Origin: Acidovorax sp. NB1
Lineage (GTDB): Bacteria; Pseudomonadota; Gammaproteobacteria; Burkholderiales; Burkholderiaceae_C
NCBI RefSeq assembly: GCF_005405905.1
Contig: NZ_BJHU01000013.1
Coordinates: forward strand, 1-64,000
Direction: 5' to 3'
DNA length: 64,000 nt
The notes under the pieces were generated by a model. That model searched no databases. It saw nothing but the letters and a program-made list of their open reading frames with translations, and was not told the origin of the DNA. This document shows, piece after piece, positions 44,287-52,877 of this stretch (positions are counted from its first letter, which is position 1; each line of letters opens with the position of its first letter). The translations under genes and the position numbers were made by a program.

Positions 44287-46665
44287 GTGTTGAAAACGAT
44301 AAGTGTTTGGAAGGCCGCGCAGGCTTTTGCGCGCCATTGTCTGCGAGAGGCGTTGACTGCCAGTGCAGGAGTGTTGTGTGCCGCCTCCGTAGCGCATGCG
44401 GGTGTGGTCAACGGTGATTTTGAAGCTGGAGACTTCACGGGCTGGACGGTCACGCATTACCGCAACAACGGTATTGCCACTTTTCCGCCCACCCAGAAAA
44501 GTCATCTGAATCTACAGCCTCCTGTCACTGCGCCTTTGACCCAGGTTGTCAGTGCTGCATCTGGGACGCCGGCCGATGCACCAGATGCACTGGGGCAGGC
44601 GATCACCATCCCTTTCCAAGGCTCCTACAGCGCTCGCGTCAATGCGCGCGGCAACAACTACCGGGCCAGTGGAATTCAACAGTCGGCACAAATGGCCCTG
44701 TCGGACGTGGATCCTGTCGATGGCAAGGTGCACCTTCGCATGGCTGTGGCACCGGTGATTCAGGACGGAGGGCACAACCCCAACGAACAGGCCTACTTCT
44801 ATGTCGAAGTACGGAACGTCACCAAGGGCACGCGCCTTTTCTACACCTTCAATTTCGCAGCCCAGCCAGGCGTTCCATGGCAAACCGTGGGCGGCTACCA
44901 GTACACAGGGTGGCAGGCGATTGATGTGGCGCCGGGCAGCGGGTTGCTGGACGTGGGCGACACCGTGGAGGTGGAAATCATCGCTGCCGGGTGCAACCAA
45001 AGCGGCCATTCTGGTGAAGTCTATGTGGACTCCATCGGACCGTTCTTTGCGGGCCTTCTGGTATCTGCCACGGGTCCAACCACCGCGCAGCCTAGCGACA
45101 ATGTGACCTATACCTACACCTACAGCAACAACAGCGGGGTGATGGTTTTTAACAGCCAGGTCAGCGCGACCAGTCCGCAGATTCGCAATAACACCAACAG
45201 TGCGACCATTGACGCCGTGTTCCAGTCGGTGAGTGTGCCTGCGGGGGCATCTTGCACCACGCCCGCCGCAGGGTCTGCCGGCACAGTGACCTGTGACTTC
45301 GGCTCTTTGGTCGATCACCAGAGCGGTACCTTCCAGATCGTCTGGGGTATCCCTGCGAATGCGAGCACCACGAGCCCGAACAACTCGCTGAATCACGGCA
45401 CCTACTCCATGTCTGCTACGGGCGCCAGCACGGTGCTGGGTCCCATGGTGCAAACGCAGGTGGTCAGCGGTGCCACGCTCACAGACCTGGTGGTTGCAGT
45501 GAGCGATGGGGCATCGGCGAGTGCCGTGGGCAGCACGCCCACCTACACGGTGGTGGTCACCAACAACGGCCCCTCGCCAGTGATTGGTGCCGCCTTGACC
45601 CAGCCCGCCGTTTCTGGCCTGACTGTGGGAAGTTGGACCTGCAATGGCGCGGGCGGTGGTGCGTGCCAGGCGGGCGCACCTGCTGCAGGCGCACTGCCCG
45701 GCGGAGGTGTCTTGTTGGATATTCCAGTGGGTGGCAGCGTCACTCTCACGTTTGGCTCGACGGTGACGGGCCCCACGTCTGCGTCCACGGTCTTCAACAT
45801 TGCGCCCCCAGCAGGTGTGACGGACAACAACACCGCAAACAATACAGCGGGTGACACCAACTCTGCTGCTGCAACCCTGCACAACCTCAGTCTGACCAAG
45901 TCAGGTGCAGGCAGTGGGACGGTGGTGAGTGTTCCTGCCGGCATGAACTGCGGGGCCACCTGCGCCATGCCCGTGGCCGATGGCGGTCAAGCCATCCTCA
46001 CAGCGACTGCTGCAGCGGGCAGCATTTTCACGGGCTGGTCTGGTGCGTGCACCGGGACGACCAACCCTTGCACCGTGCCTGCCATGACGGCCGATGCCGC
46101 TGTAACCGCCAACTTCGCGTTGTCGGCCACCGTCACCATGACGTCCGGTGCTGGTGGGACCGTATCGCCCGGAACTTCACGCACGGTGGCAGTGGGCGGC
46201 GCAGTGACCTACACACTGACACCAGGTACCGGGAATATCCCTAGCGCCAGCGGCACTTGCAATGGTGTGCTTACAGGCAACACCTACACGATCAATCCGG
46301 TGACAGCGGACTGCAACGTGGCATTCAGTTTTGCCGCTTTGTCTGTGACGGCCTCTGCAGGTCCCAATGGATCTGTTACCCCACTGGGCGTGACCAACGT
46401 GGCAGCACCGGGCAACACTGTGGTGTACACCGTGACGCCCAGCCCGGGCTACACCGCACGGGTCGCATCTGGGGGCAGCGCATGTGGTGGCAATCTGGTG
46501 GGTAACACCTACACCACCAATCCAGTGAATGCATCCTGCACGGTGGCGTTTTCGTTCGTGATGGTGCCGACGTCCATTCCCACCTTGTCAGAATGGGGCC
46601 TGCTGATCCTGTCGGCTTTGATGGCGCTGTTCTTTGTGGGCATGCACCGTCGTCAGATGCGCTGA
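44287..46665 (+). CDS. IPTL-CTERM sorted, repeat-rich exported protein
   Basis: The 792-residue protein has a long signal peptide (cleavage near residue 38, after AHA). An N-terminal domain follows, starting VVNGDFEAGDFTGW, like those of PEP-CTERM proteins. Next come DUF11-like beta repeats (about 260-540) and several InlB-B-like glycine/threonine repeats (about 540-755). The end is a sorting signal: IPTLSEWG, a hydrophobic helix and HRRQMR. This IPTL-CTERM tripartite tail directs processing by an exosortase-like enzyme at the envelope. The GTG at 44287 is chosen because GAGGGGG lies just upstream. The function is probably surface or matrix-associated. Confidence 0.92.
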   Translation: MLKTISVWKAAQAFARHCLREALTASAGVLCAASVAHAGVVNGDFEAGDFTGWTVTHYRNNGIATFPPTQKSHLNLQPPVTAPLTQVVSAASGTPADAPDALGQAITIPFQGSYSARVNARGNNYRASGIQQSAQMALSDVDPVDGKVHLRMAVAPVIQDGGHNPNEQAYFYVEVRNVTKGTRLFYTFNFAAQPGVPWQTVGGYQYTGWQAIDVAPGSGLLDVGDTVEVEIIAAGCNQSGHSGEVYVDSIGPFFAGLLVSATGPTTAQPSDNVTYTYTYSNNSGVMVFNSQVSATSPQIRNNTNSATIDAVFQSVSVPAGASCTTPAAGSAGTVTCDFGSLVDHQSGTFQIVWGIPANASTTSPNNSLNHGTYSMSATGASTVLGPMVQTQVVSGATLTDLVVAVSDGASASAVGSTPTYTVVVTNNGPSPVIGAALTQPAVSGLTVGSWTCNGAGGGACQAGAPAAGALPGGGVLLDIPVGGSVTLTFGSTVTGPTSASTVFNIAPPAGVTDNNTANNTAGDTNSAAATLHNLSLTKSGAGSGTVVSVPAGMNCGATCAMPVADGGQAILTATAAAGSIFTGWSGACTGTTNPCTVPAMTADAAVTANFALSATVTMTSGAGGTVSPGTSRTVAVGGAVTYTLTPGTGNIPSASGTCNGVLTGNTYTINPVTADCNVAFSFAALSVTASAGPNGSVTPLGVTNVAAPGNTVVYTVTPSPGYTARVASGGSACGGNLVGNTYTTNPVNASCTVAFSFVMVPTSIPTLSEWGLLILSALMALFFVGMHRRQMR

Positions 46666-46692
46666 GCTGATTTCAGCCACATGTAGCGAATC

Positions 46693-46733
46693 GGGTTCTG
46701 CGGCGCCATGTGCCGCCGGACCCTTTTCTTTTT
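46693..46733 (+). terminator. Intrinsic terminator after the IPTL-CTERM gene
   Basis: An 11-pair stem with one internal mismatch (GGGTTC-GCGGC against GCCGC-GGACCC), a seven-base loop and the tail TTTTCTTTTT lie 27 bases after the stop. Confidence 0.85.
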
Positions 46734-46751
46734 GTCTTAGAGGGTGACGTG

Positions 46752-47309
46752 ATGTATCGAGCAGTACGCCGGATCTATAGACCTTGGGTCGCTGGGCTGG
46801 GGGTTCTTGCGGCTTTTGCGGGGCCCCTGTTTGCGCAGACCTCATCGCTGCCTGTCAGAAAACCTGGATTGTGGGAGGTCACCGTCCGGGGCGCGGGAGA
46901 TTCCATGATGCGGCAGCAAAAGGTACAGCAATGCACCAGCGACGAGGCTGAATCCGTCATGCTCTTGTCTGTGGTCCCGGGGCAGGAGCACTGCCACGAT
47001 GTGGCGGTGAAGAAGTCGGTCAAAGGGCACGCAATACGCACCGGCTGCTTCGTGCATGACAACCGTGTGGAGGCCGTAGTGGAACTGTCGGGAGACTTGC
47101 AGACAGCCTATCAGGGCGTGTTCGAGGTGAAGTACTCCAAGCCAGTGCGCTTCAACCCCGGGCGGACAGAATTTGAGGGGCGCTGGCTTGGTGCGTGCAA
47201 AGCGGGTCAGCGCGCGGGAGACATGCTGCTGCCAAACGGCGCGACGGTGAACGTGGTGGACGACCGCAAACGCGCAGAAACCCATGGGCACGAAGGGCAC
47301 AAACACTGA
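46752..47309 (+). CDS. DUF3617 family exported protein
   Basis: The 185-residue protein has a signal peptide (about residues 1-30, ending LFAQ) and a DUF3617 domain that begins with the family-typical RKPGLWEVTVR. Four cysteines could form two disulphides in the periplasm. The C-terminus is histidine-rich (HGHEGHKH) and may bind metal. The ATG at 46752 is chosen because the upstream part of the frame overlaps the terminator. Its function is unknown. A terminator separates it from the IPTL-CTERM gene, so it needs its own promoter or read-through. Confidence 0.8.
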   Translation: MYRAVRRIYRPWVAGLGVLAAFAGPLFAQTSSLPVRKPGLWEVTVRGAGDSMMRQQKVQQCTSDEAESVMLLSVVPGQEHCHDVAVKKSVKGHAIRTGCFVHDNRVEAVVELSGDLQTAYQGVFEVKYSKPVRFNPGRTEFEGRWLGACKAGQRAGDMLLPNGATVNVVDDRKRAETHGHEGHKH

Positions 47310-47416
47310 AGATGCTTTACCCCAAGGGCGCATCGCGCGGATGCCAATTCCGCGCTCCGCCCCAGTGAAAGAGGTTGGTCAAAGCTGCGTGGGAATGCGC
47401 CGCCTGTGGTGCTTGG

Positions 47417-48811
47417 TTATTGGCTGACTTCCAGCATCACCACACGTCCCTGCGCTGCAGGCCAGGTCTGGCCCGTCACCTTCTCCCCATTGAACTCCGC
47501 CGCGATGGGGCGTTGCCCACCGGTGGTTTTGACCTTGGCGGATGCCACGCCCGCGCCTGCGGGCACGCCAGCAGGTGCGGCGCCGTCCAGCAGCATCTTG
47601 TCGCGCGCCGGGTCCAGGTAGCCGCGGGGGCGGGTCAGCGTCACGATGGATTCCGCCCCTTTGTCTGCGTCTGCCATGCGCTCAGCGCGCAGGTGGACCA
47701 GGCCGCTGCTGCGCGGGAAGCCGCTGCGGTAGATGTGGGTGGTGGCGTAGCCCGGCGCCGAGACGACAAACTCGACAGGCGACCCGGTGGGCACCGTCAG
47801 CGGTCCCCATTGGCCGTCGGCTCCCACGGTTTTGCGCAGCAAGGCGTTGCCAGTGCGGGCGCCGGTGGCGACATCGGTGGCATACACCTCGAGCTGTGCA
47901 CCCGCCAGCGGCAGGTTGTTGCTGAAGTTGCCGGTTTTCGGGTCGGCAGGGTCCACGCCCAGGCCCGTGACTTTGCCGTTCAGCACCACGGATTTCTCAG
48001 CCGCGATGTCGGTGCGTGCGGGGGCTTTGCCGGTGATAAAGCGGTAGGTGGCTTCAAACGCTGCGGGTGAGTACGAGGTTTCGCGGTGGTCGATGCGCGG
48101 GATCACCACGTTGGTGGCGCCTTTGAGTTCGGGTCCGGCCGCCGTGACGTTCGTGGCCGTGCCTTTCTGGCCGATCCAGACGCCGTCGGGCTGCGCGAAC
48201 TTGTCGTTGTTGTCCGAGCGGATGGTCATCCATCGCACCGGGCCGCTCACCTCGTCGCCTGCGGCGTTCTTGGGGGCGTTCAGGCCCTTGAGGAAGGGGC
48301 CGGTGCCCGAGAACTCGTTGCCTTCACGAAAGCCGGGGATGGCCCACACGCCGTGGTTGGGGGTGCCGCCCAGCACGGCGTGGCTCACGGTGGTGGCGCC
48401 GCCGCCGTTGTAGATGTAGTTGCGGATGGCGTTGCCGCCGCGCGAGTTGCCCACCAGCACGACCTTGCTGGCGCCGGTGGCCTTGAGAACTTTGTCCACT
48501 TCGGCCTTGAGGTAGGCCATGTGTTCTGCGGTGGAGGTGCGGCCGGGCTGGGGCTTGGCGTCTTCATCGCGCGAGAGCGGGTAGGGCAGGTCGATGGCGT
48601 GCAGGCGCTCGCGCGGCCAGCCGTTGGATTCGAAGCGCCACACCGTGGTTTGCCACAGCGCGGCGGTGTCGCCGTTGCCGTGCACAAAGACGATGGGCGG
48701 GGCCTCGGCCAGGCCGGGGCTCTGGGTGGCACAACCGGCCAGGGCCAGGGTGGCTGCGGCAGCAGCGGTGGCGAGGAGGAGGGATCGGCGTTGCAGCCAC
48801 AGCGTATTCAT
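47417..48811 (-). CDS. Lipoprotein alpha/beta-hydrolase (esterase/lipase type)
   Basis: The 464-residue protein has a lipoprotein signal with lipobox LAGC at residues 24-27 and a preceding QRRS that might also allow Tat export. The alpha/beta-hydrolase domain has an oxyanion-type FVHGNGD near residue 43 and the nucleophile elbow GNSRGG with S123. A beta-rich C-terminal part from about residue 290 resembles carboxypeptidase-regulatory or Ig-like modules. It may be an esterase or polymer-degrading enzyme at the envelope; the substrate is not evident. The ATG at 48811 is fixed by AGGAGA upstream. Confidence 0.85.
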   Translation of the reverse strand: MNTLWLQRRSLLLATAAAAATLALAGCATQSPGLAEAPPIVFVHGNGDTAALWQTTVWRFESNGWPRERLHAIDLPYPLSRDEDAKPQPGRTSTAEHMAYLKAEVDKVLKATGASKVVLVGNSRGGNAIRNYIYNGGGATTVSHAVLGGTPNHGVWAIPGFREGNEFSGTGPFLKGLNAPKNAAGDEVSGPVRWMTIRSDNNDKFAQPDGVWIGQKGTATNVTAAGPELKGATNVVIPRIDHRETSYSPAAFEATYRFITGKAPARTDIAAEKSVVLNGKVTGLGVDPADPKTGNFSNNLPLAGAQLEVYATDVATGARTGNALLRKTVGADGQWGPLTVPTGSPVEFVVSAPGYATTHIYRSGFPRSSGLVHLRAERMADADKGAESIVTLTRPRGYLDPARDKMLLDGAAPAGVPAGAGVASAKVKTTGGQRPIAAEFNGEKVTGQTWPAAQGRVVMLEVSQ

Positions 48812-48828
48812 CGGAAGGTCTCCTGAAA

Positions 48829-48865
48829 GAAAAAATGCCCGTGGGCCGGTCAGCCCACGAGCATT
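48829..48865 (-). terminator. Intrinsic terminator after the acyl-CoA dehydrogenase operon
   Basis: A 12-pair stem with one mismatch (AATGC-CGTGGGC with its complement), a six-base loop and, on the minus strand, a TTTTTT-C-TTT tail follow the stop at 48890. It lies only 18 bases before the hydrolase start. Confidence 0.88.
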
Positions 48866-48889
48866 GCACAAGTGCGTGACAGCCCTGTT

Positions 48890-50005
48890 TTACGCGAACA
48901 CGCCAGCCGTGTCCTGCATGCGGGCCGACACCTCGCCCAGGTGGTGCAGGGTGTCGCCGAAGGTCATTTCGAGTTGCGTGAGCTTCTTGAAATAGTGGCT
49001 GCCGATGTACTCGTCAGTCACGCCGATGCCGCCGTGCAGTTGCACCGACTGCTGGCCTACAAAACGCATGGACTGGCCCAGTTGCACCTTGGCGCGGGCC
49101 ATGGCGGCGCGGCGTTCGGCCACGGGAGCGCCCAGCTTCAGGCTGGCGTAGTAGCTCATCGAGCGGGCCAGCTCCAGCTGCATCTTCATGTCGGCCACAC
49201 GGTGGCGTAGCGCCTGGAAGCTGGCGATGAACACGCCGAACTGCTTGCGCTGGTTCATGTATTCGACGGTGAGCGACACGGTCTTGTCCATCACGCCCAC
49301 GGCCTCGGCGCAGGTGGCGGCGATGCCGGTGTCCACGGCCAGCTCCAGCGCGGCCAGGCCGTCGGTGGTGATGAGTGTGGCGGGGGCGTTGGCCAGCTGC
49401 ACTTCGGCGGCGCGGCTGCCGTCTTGCGTGACGTAGCCGCGCGTGGTCACGCCCGCTGCGGAGCGTTCCACCAGGAAGAGGGCGATCTTGCCGTCCAGCT
49501 GTGCGGGCACGATGAAGGCGTCGGCCTGGTCACCCGTAGCTACTATGCTTTTCGTAGCTGTTACGGCATATCCAGCGGGCGCAGAGGTCGCTTTTGCCTC
49601 GCAAACGTCCAGGCGATAGCGTGCCTTGCGCTCCTGGTAGGCCAACACCACCAGGGCTTCGCCGCTGGCCACGCGGGGCAGCCAGGCGCCTTGCACGTTG
49701 GCCGGTGCGTAGTGCGACAGCACGCTGCTGGCGATGAAGGCCTGGGCGATGGGTTCGAGCACCATGCCACGGCCCAGTTCCTCGGCCACCACCATGGCGT
49801 CGATGGCGCCCTGGCCCATGCCGTCGTGCGCCTCGGGCACGGTCAGCGCGGTCAGACCCAACTCGGCCAGTTCGCCCCAGGCGGCGCGGTCAAAACCGCC
49901 AGCGGCCACGGCAGCGCGGCGGCGCTCGAACGTGTAGCCCTTGTCCACCCACTTGCGCACGGCGTCGCGCAGTTGTTCCTGGTCGTCAGAAAAATCGAAA
50001 TCCAT
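48890..50005 (-). CDS. Acyl-CoA dehydrogenase, short subunit
   Basis: The 371-residue FAD enzyme belongs to the acyl-CoA dehydrogenase superfamily. The FAD-contact stretch RKQFGVFIASFQALRHRVADM lies near residues 250-270, and the C-terminal LHGGIGVTDE near 328. It oxidises an acyl-CoA thioester to the enoyl form with electron transfer to ETF. It is the second of two adjacent dehydrogenase genes, twelve bases after the first, on one transcript. Part of the middle beta-domain (about residues 136-157) is encoded by a dispersed repeat. The exact substrate is unknown. Confidence 0.92.
   Translation of the reverse strand: MDFDFSDDQEQLRDAVRKWVDKGYTFERRRAAVAAGGFDRAAWGELAELGLTALTVPEAHDGMGQGAIDAMVVAEELGRGMVLEPIAQAFIASSVLSHYAPANVQGAWLPRVASGEALVVLAYQERKARYRLDVCEAKATSAPAGYAVTATKSIVATGDQADAFIVPAQLDGKIALFLVERSAAGVTTRGYVTQDGSRAAEVQLANAPATLITTDGLAALELAVDTGIAATCAEAVGVMDKTVSLTVEYMNQRKQFGVFIASFQALRHRVADMKMQLELARSMSYYASLKLGAPVAERRAAMARAKVQLGQSMRFVGQQSVQLHGGIGVTDEYIGSHYFKKLTQLEMTFGDTLHHLGEVSARMQDTAGVFA
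49535..49599 (+). repeat. Family 1 repeat, copy G, inside an acyl-CoA dehydrogenase gene
   Basis: GTAGCTACTATGCTTTTCGT, then AGCGGGCGCAGAGGTCGC and TTTTG match the family. It lies antisense to the host gene and keeps its frame open. Confidence 0.7.
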
Positions 50006-50017
50006 GTTCTTGTCTCC

Positions 50018-51199
50018 TTAGCCCAGAACCGTCTGCGCGACGATGTTGCGTTGCACTTCATTGCTGCCGCCGTAGATGGTGGTCTTGCGCAGGTTGAAGT
50101 AGGTGGATGCCAGCGGCGCGTTGGCGGTGACGCCGCCGGGGAAGTTGCCCTGCCAGCCGGCTTCCATGGCCTCTTCGATGAAGGGCAGGCTGAACGGACC
50201 GGCGGCCAGCATCATCAGCTCGGCATAGCGCTGCTGGATCTCGCTGCCCTTGATCTTGAGCAGACCGGCGATGTCGAGCGAGTTCTTGCCGCTCTTCTCG
50301 GCCGACAGCACGCGCAGCACCAGCATTTCCAGCGCCACGATGTCCACTTCGAGCAGGGCGATCTGGTCGCGGAAACGCTGGTCGTCCCACATGCCTTCGG
50401 TTTTGGCGATGCGCTTCAAGCGTTCCAGCTCGCGCTTGCTGCGGTTCACGTCGGCGATGTTGGTGCGCTCGTGGGAGAGCAGGTGCTTGGCGTAGGTCCA
50501 GCCCTTGTTCTCTTCGCCGATCAGGTTCTCGGCGGGCACTTCGACGTTGTCGAAGAACACCTCATTCACTTCGCACTCGCCGTCCAGCAGCTTGATGGGG
50601 CGCACCGTGACGCCCTTGGACTTCATGTCCAGCAGCAGGAAGGAGATGCCGGTCTGGGGCTTGCCTTCGTTGCTGGTGCGCACGAGGTTGAACATCCAGT
50701 CGCCGTGCTGGCCCAGGGTGGTCCAGGTCTTTTGGCCGTTGACGATGTACTTGTCGCCCACGCGCTCGGCGCGGGTCTTGACGCTGGCCAGGTCCGAGCC
50801 TGAACCGGGTTCGCTGTAGCCCTGGCTCCACCAGACTTCGCCGCTGGCGATGCCGGGCAAAAAGCGCTTTTGCTGCTCGGCATTGCCAAACGCCATGATC
50901 ACCGGGGCCACCATCACGGGGCCGAAGGGGATGATGCGGGGCGCACCGGCGAGGGCGCACTCTTCTTCAAACAGGTGTTTTTGCACGGCCGTCCAGCCGG
51001 GGCCACCAAACTCTTTGGGCCAGCCAAAACCCAGCCAGCCCTTCTTGCCCAGGATCTTGGCCCAGCCCTGCATGTCGGCTCGGGTCAGGCGCAGGGCGTT
51101 GTGCACCTTGTGCGAAATGTCCTGCGGGAGGTTGGCGTGAACCCATGCGCGAACTTCTTCGCGGAAGGCCTGTTCTTCGGGGGTGAATGCGAGATCCAT
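50018..51199 (-). CDS. Acyl-CoA dehydrogenase, long subunit
   Basis: The 393-residue enzyme has the acyl-CoA dehydrogenase fold, with the FAD-contact stretch QGYSEPGSGSDLASVKTRA near residue 123 and a C-terminal IYGGSNEVQRNIVAQ. Most single-subunit members have Glu where this reads G in IYGG (IYEG), so it may use another base or rely on its partner. Adjacent unequal pairs of this kind form heterotetramers in steroid and aromatic acid degradation (FadE-type, PimC/PimD). It is the first gene of the operon; a TetR-like operator candidate lies upstream. Confidence 0.92.
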   Translation of the reverse strand: MDLAFTPEEQAFREEVRAWVHANLPQDISHKVHNALRLTRADMQGWAKILGKKGWLGFGWPKEFGGPGWTAVQKHLFEEECALAGAPRIIPFGPVMVAPVIMAFGNAEQQKRFLPGIASGEVWWSQGYSEPGSGSDLASVKTRAERVGDKYIVNGQKTWTTLGQHGDWMFNLVRTSNEGKPQTGISFLLLDMKSKGVTVRPIKLLDGECEVNEVFFDNVEVPAENLIGEENKGWTYAKHLLSHERTNIADVNRSKRELERLKRIAKTEGMWDDQRFRDQIALLEVDIVALEMLVLRVLSAEKSGKNSLDIAGLLKIKGSEIQQRYAELMMLAAGPFSLPFIEEAMEAGWQGNFPGGVTANAPLASTYFNLRKTTIYGGSNEVQRNIVAQTVLG

Positions 51200-51231
51200 C
51201 GGTTTGTCTCCAAATGAACCGCATTTGTAGC

Positions 51232-51243
51232 ACGGTCGTTCGT
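51232..51243. promoter_or_regulatory. Possible TetR-family operator upstream of the dehydrogenase operon
   Basis: ACGGTCGTTCGT is an imperfect palindrome (8 of 12 positions) 33 bases before the first start codon. TetR-type regulators of fatty-acid genes often use ACG..CG..CGT-like sites. No tetR gene is adjacent. Confidence 0.3.
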
Positions 51244-51375
51244 TTTAAGCCTGTCCGGGTGGCGACATTCCGACGGCCATGCCCAGGAATCTGCGCGACA
51301 GAAGAAGCAGGGGCTGCAACGCGCGATCCTCGGTTTTCGCGCGTTTCGGCATTTCGCTTCGATGCCTTCTGCTGC

Positions 51376-52044
51376 TCAGACTCCCAGCTCGGCACAAAGC
51401 CGTTGCACGGTGGCCTGCAGGGCGGCGACCTGGCCTTCGAGCATTTCCACACGGGCCTGCAGCGCGGCCGAGGCGTTGCCGCCCCCGCTGCTGCTGCCCG
51501 GCGCGGGCGCGCTGGCGCTGGTGTCCACCGGCCCGCACATCAGGTGGGCCCAGCGCTGCTCACGGGCGCCGGGCGCGCGGGGCAGCTGCGCCACCAGCGG
51601 GCCGCCTTTTTCGGCGCTGCGCTCCTGCAGTTCGTCCAGAAACGCCTCGACCGAGGAGATGTCGGCAAACCGGTACCAGCGCTCAGCGTTGATGCGCAGC
51701 TCGCCCGCCGTCTGCGGGCCGCGCAGCATGAGCAGGCCCAGCAGCACGGCCGACTGCTCGGGCACGCCCACGCCGCGCTGGAAGTTGTGTTCCCAGCGCG
51801 TGGTGCGGTTGCCGCTGCTCTCGAAAGCCAGGGTCAGCAGCTTGAGCGAATCCAGCGCCTCCTGCGCCTCGGCGTCGCTGAGGTTCATCACCGGGTCGCG
51901 GCTGGTTTTCTGGTTGCAGCCGGTGACCAGGCCGTTGAGCGACATGGGGTAGCTGTCGGGCACGGTGCGCGCCTTTTCCATCAGGGTGGCAAGCACGCGG
52001 GCTTCGTGGGGCGTGAGGGGGCGGGTGACGGGGTCGAAGGGCAT
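51376..52044 (-). CDS. yceH: YceH family protein (DUF480)
   Basis: The 222-residue protein has tandem winged-helix-like DUF480 domains, with the family-typical [18 protein letters not shown] near residues 13-30 and TSRDPVM near 43. A Ser/Gly-rich hinge leads to a C-terminal coiled coil of about 30 residues. YceH proteins are conserved but poorly characterised; E. coli YceH has been linked to virulence regulation in relatives. The ATG at 52044 is chosen because the seven upstream codons are not typical of the family. It is divergent from purN, 23 bases away. Confidence 0.9.
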   Translation of the reverse strand: MPFDPVTRPLTPHEARVLATLMEKARTVPDSYPMSLNGLVTGCNQKTSRDPVMNLSDAEAQEALDSLKLLTLAFESSGNRTTRWEHNFQRGVGVPEQSAVLLGLLMLRGPQTAGELRINAERWYRFADISSVEAFLDELQERSAEKGGPLVAQLPRAPGAREQRWAHLMCGPVDTSASAPAPGSSSGGGNASAALQARVEMLEGQVAALQATVQRLCAELGV

Positions 52045-52067
52045 GGCTGGGATAATCCGGGGCAAAT

Positions 52068-52649
52068 ATGAAGAACATCGTCATTCTGATCTCTGGCGGC
52101 GGCTCCAATATGGCCACCATCGTCCGCACCGCCCAGCAAGAGAACTGGGCGCAGCGCTACGGCGCCCGCATCGCCGCCGTGATCAGCAACAAACCCGACG
52201 CCGCCGGGCTGGCCTTTGCGCGGGAGCAGGGCATCGCCGCCGAGGCGCTGGACCACAAGGCCTTTGCCAGCCGCGAGGCGTTTGATGCTGAACTGGCCGC
52301 CACCATCGACCGCCACCAGCCTGCGCTGGTGGTGCTGGCGGGGTTCATGCGCATCCTGACGCCCGGATTTGTGGCGCACTATGCCGGGCGGCTCATCAAC
52401 ATCCACCCCTCGCTGTTGCCCGCCTTTACCGGGCTGCACACCCACCAGCGCGCCATCGATGCGGGCTGCAAGTTTGCAGGCGTGACGGTGCACCAGGTGA
52501 CGGCCGAGCTGGACGTGGGCCCCATCCTGGACCAGGCCGTGGTGCCGGTGCTGCCGGGCGACACGGCCGAGACGCTGGCCGCGCGGGTGCTGACGCAGGA
52601 GCATGTGATCTATCCCCGCGCCGTACGGGCGCTGGTGCAGGCGCTGTAG
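52068..52649 (+). CDS. purN: Phosphoribosylglycinamide formyltransferase PurN
   Basis: The 193-residue enzyme transfers a formyl group from 10-formyl-THF to GAR in purine synthesis. The catalytic triad region is clear: N and H in [11 protein letters not shown] (near residues 105-115) and D in AELDVGPI near 145. The phosphate-binding GGGSN lies near residue 10. Length is normal. Its start is close to the divergent yceH start, so promoters overlap. Confidence 0.96.
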   Translation: MKNIVILISGGGSNMATIVRTAQQENWAQRYGARIAAVISNKPDAAGLAFAREQGIAAEALDHKAFASREAFDAELAATIDRHQPALVVLAGFMRILTPGFVAHYAGRLINIHPSLLPAFTGLHTHQRAIDAGCKFAGVTVHQVTAELDVGPILDQAVVPVLPGDTAETLAARVLTQEHVIYPRAVRALVQAL

Positions 52650-52692
52650 GTCGTCACCCGGTTGCCTGGGTCCCTGCCACCTGCAGGGAGTT

Positions 52693-52755
52693 GATTGCTA
52701 TTTAAATGATAGCTATCAAGACAATATGGTCGCGCGCAGAGGCCTTTTTTTAATG
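52693..52755 (+). repeat. Family 1 repeat, copy H, intergenic
   Basis: ATTGCTATTTAAATGATAGC, then GGTCGCGCGCAGAGGCC and TTTTTTTAA form a nearly ideal family copy. It lies after purN and before the convergent EF-hand gene. The T-run may help termination of purN. Confidence 0.8.
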
Positions 52756-52877
52756 GGTTTTTGGCGCACGCAGCTCGTCAACTGACGGGCGAATCGCACT
52801 GCGTGCCCCGGGGGGGCGGTTGCACTCTCTGCCCCCCGGCTTCCCTTCTCCTTCTTGCCGTGCCTGCTGGGGCCGCG

